Positions 62,205 through 64,000 of a stretch of DNA of 64,000 nucleotides are shown here, one piece after another (the first letter of the stretch is position 1; every line of letters starts with the position of its first letter). The stretch comes from Polyodon spathula (lineage: Eukaryota; Chordata; Actinopteri; Acipenseriformes; Polyodontidae): NCBI RefSeq assembly GCF_017654505.1, contig NC_054552.1:35159597-35223596 (forward strand). The letters run 5' to 3'. Position numbers and translations under genes: made by a program. The notes beneath the pieces are model-generated. The model saw only the letters and a list, made by a program, of their open reading frames with translations. It did not search any database and was not told the DNA's origin.

Positions 62205-63903
62205 TTTCTATCAGAATCACACTTCATAGATCACTGCTGTGCAGTGTGACATCTTGCTATCAGAGTCACAGTTCATAGATCACTGCTGTGCAGTGTGGTA
62301 TCTTGCTATCAGAGTCACAGTTCATGGATCGCTGCTGTGCAGTGTAGCATCTTGCTAACAGAGTCACAGTTCATAGACCACTGCTGTGCAGTGTGGTATC
62401 TTGCTATCAGAGTCACAGTTCATAGATCACTGCTGTGCAGTGTGGTATCTTGCTATCAGAGTCACAGTTCATAGATCACTACTGTGCAGTGTGACATCTT
62501 GCTAACAGAGTCACAGTTCATAGATCACTGCTGTGCAGTGTAGCATCTTGCTATCAGTCACAGTTCATAGATCACTGCTGTGCAGTGTAGTATCTTGCTA
62601 TCAGAGTCACAGTTCATAGATCACTGCTGTGCAGTGTAGCATCTTGCTATCAGAGTCACAGTTCATAGATCACTGCTGTGCAGTGTAGCATCTTGCTAAC
62701 AGAGTCACAGTTCATAGATCACTGCTGTGCAGTGTAGCATCTTGCTATCAGAGTCACAGTTCATAGATCACTGCTGTGCAGTGTAGCATCTTGCTAACAG
62801 AGTCACAGTTCATAGATCACTGCTGTGCAGTGTAGCATCTTGCTATCAGAGTCACAGTTCATAGATCACTGCTGTGCAGTGTAGCATCTTGCTAACAGAG
62901 TCACAGTTCATAGATCACTGCTGTGCAGTGTAGCATCTTGCTATCAGAGTCACAGTTCATAGATCACTGCTGTGCAGTGTAGCATCTTGCTAACAGAGTC
63001 ACAGTTCATAGATCACTGCTGTGCAGTGTAGCATCTTGCTAACAGAGTCACAGTTCATAGATCACTGCTGTGCAGTGTAGCATCTTGCTATCAGTCACAG
63101 TTCATAGATCACTGCTGTGCAGTGTAGCATCTTGCTATCAGTCACAGTTCATAGATCACTGCTGTGCAGTGTAGCATCTTGCTAACAGAGTCACAGTTCA
63201 TAGATCACTGCTGTGCAGTGTAGCATCTTGCTATCAGTTACAGTTCATAGATCACTGCTGTGCAGTGTAGCATCTTGCTATCAGTCACAGTTCATAGATC
63301 ACTGCTGTGCAGATCTTGCTATCAGAGTCACAGTTCATAGATCACTGCTGTGCAGTGTAGCATCTTGCTATCAGTCACAGTTCATAGATCACTGCTGTGC
63401 AGTGTAGCATCTTGCTATCAGTCACAGTTCATAGATCACTGCTGTGCAGTGTAGCATCTTGCTATCAGTCACAGTTCATAGATCACTGCTGTGCAGTGTA
63501 GCATCTTGCTATCAGAGTCACAGTTCATAGATCACTGCTGTGCAGTGTAGCATCTTGCTAACAGAGTGTTCATAGATCACTGCTGTGCAGCATCTTGCTA
63601 TCAGAGTCACAGTTCATAGATCACTGCTGTGCAGTGTAGCATCTTGCTATCAGTCACAGTTCATAGATCACTGCTGTGCAGTGTAGCATCTTGCTAACAG
63701 AGTCACATTTCATAGATCACTGCTGTGCAGTGTAGCATCTTGCTATCAGTCACAGTTCATAGATCACTGCTGTGCAGTGTAGCATCTTGCTAACAGAGTC
63801 ACAGTTCATAGATCACTGCTGTGCAGTGTAGCATCTTGCTATCAGAGTCACAGTTCATAGATCACTGCTGTGCAGTGTAGCATCTTGCTATCAGAGTCAC
63901 AGC
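62205..63903. repeat. 49/46-bp minisatellite, about 35 units, with dimeric order
   Basis: Units read TAGCATCTTGCTATCAGAGT then CACAGTTCATAGATCACTGC and TGTGCAGTG. Three forms occur: GCTATCAGAG, GCTAACAGAG and a 46-bp form lacking GAG (GCTATCAGTCAC). Between about 62646 and 62989 TATC and TAAC forms alternate strictly, a 98-bp higher-order unit. The 46-bp form dominates after 63087. The array ends at 63903 within the window. Confidence 0.95.
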
Positions 63904-64000
63904 AAGTTCAAATACAGTAGTATGAAAGAGCTTCTGAAAATGGCTCATTCGTGGTTGTGTCAAAAACCATCAAGAAGGATGAAGTTCTGATGGTCACGGG

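Overview
This is vertebrate genomic DNA, most likely from a non-teleost ray-finned fish (a sturgeon or paddlefish is my best guess). The evidence is long AT-rich introns with canonical splice sites, a CR1-type LINE, a tRNA-headed SINE, several palindromic MITE families and dense micro- and minisatellites. The clade guess rests on familiarity with the LINE and SINE sequences and is inference. There is no prokaryotic signal: no operons and no CRISPR.

The only protein-coding gene I can support is the 3' part of a cytosolic carboxypeptidase of the M14D family (CCP1/AGTPBP1 and CCP4/AGBL1 group; AGBL1 fits best) on the + strand. Five coding exons are readable: 7713-7842, 8875-9006, 9289-9465, 17650-17800 and 44975-45272. 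A polyadenylation signal lies at 46192. The N-terminal half, including the HxxE zinc motif, must lie upstream of the window. The copy shows signs of decay or relaxed constraint. The substrate-binding Asn of the DLNRQW motif is Lys, one intron has a GC donor, exon 17650-17800 is frameshifted with an in-frame stop, and the last residues and stop codon of the final exon come from a minisatellite.

Region by region. 1-7712: intron with microsatellites. 7713-9465: three compact catalytic-domain exons with a 15-bp minisatellite in the first intron. 9466-17649: intron with two tandem arrays. 17650-17800: damaged exon followed by a 70-bp minisatellite. 17801-44974: a 27-kb intron holding a telomere-like array nested in a MITE, large 50-, 36-, 49-, 35- and 44-bp minisatellites, a Tigger-like element, a decayed CR1 LINE, a SINE, and a perfect 58-bp inverted repeat around a TCTA array. 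44975-46215: last exon and 3' UTR, mostly minisatellite. 46216-64000: no gene seen; MITEs, microsatellites and a 1.7-kb minisatellite that alternates as a dimer.

I did not find a new multi-gene biological system. The most interesting items are the eroding carboxypeptidase copy, the minisatellite that supplies a protein C-terminus, the telomere-like repeat that grew inside a MITE, and the perfect inverted repeat around a tetranucleotide array. The longest open frames in the window (up to 431 codons) are artefacts of stop-free tandem repeats.
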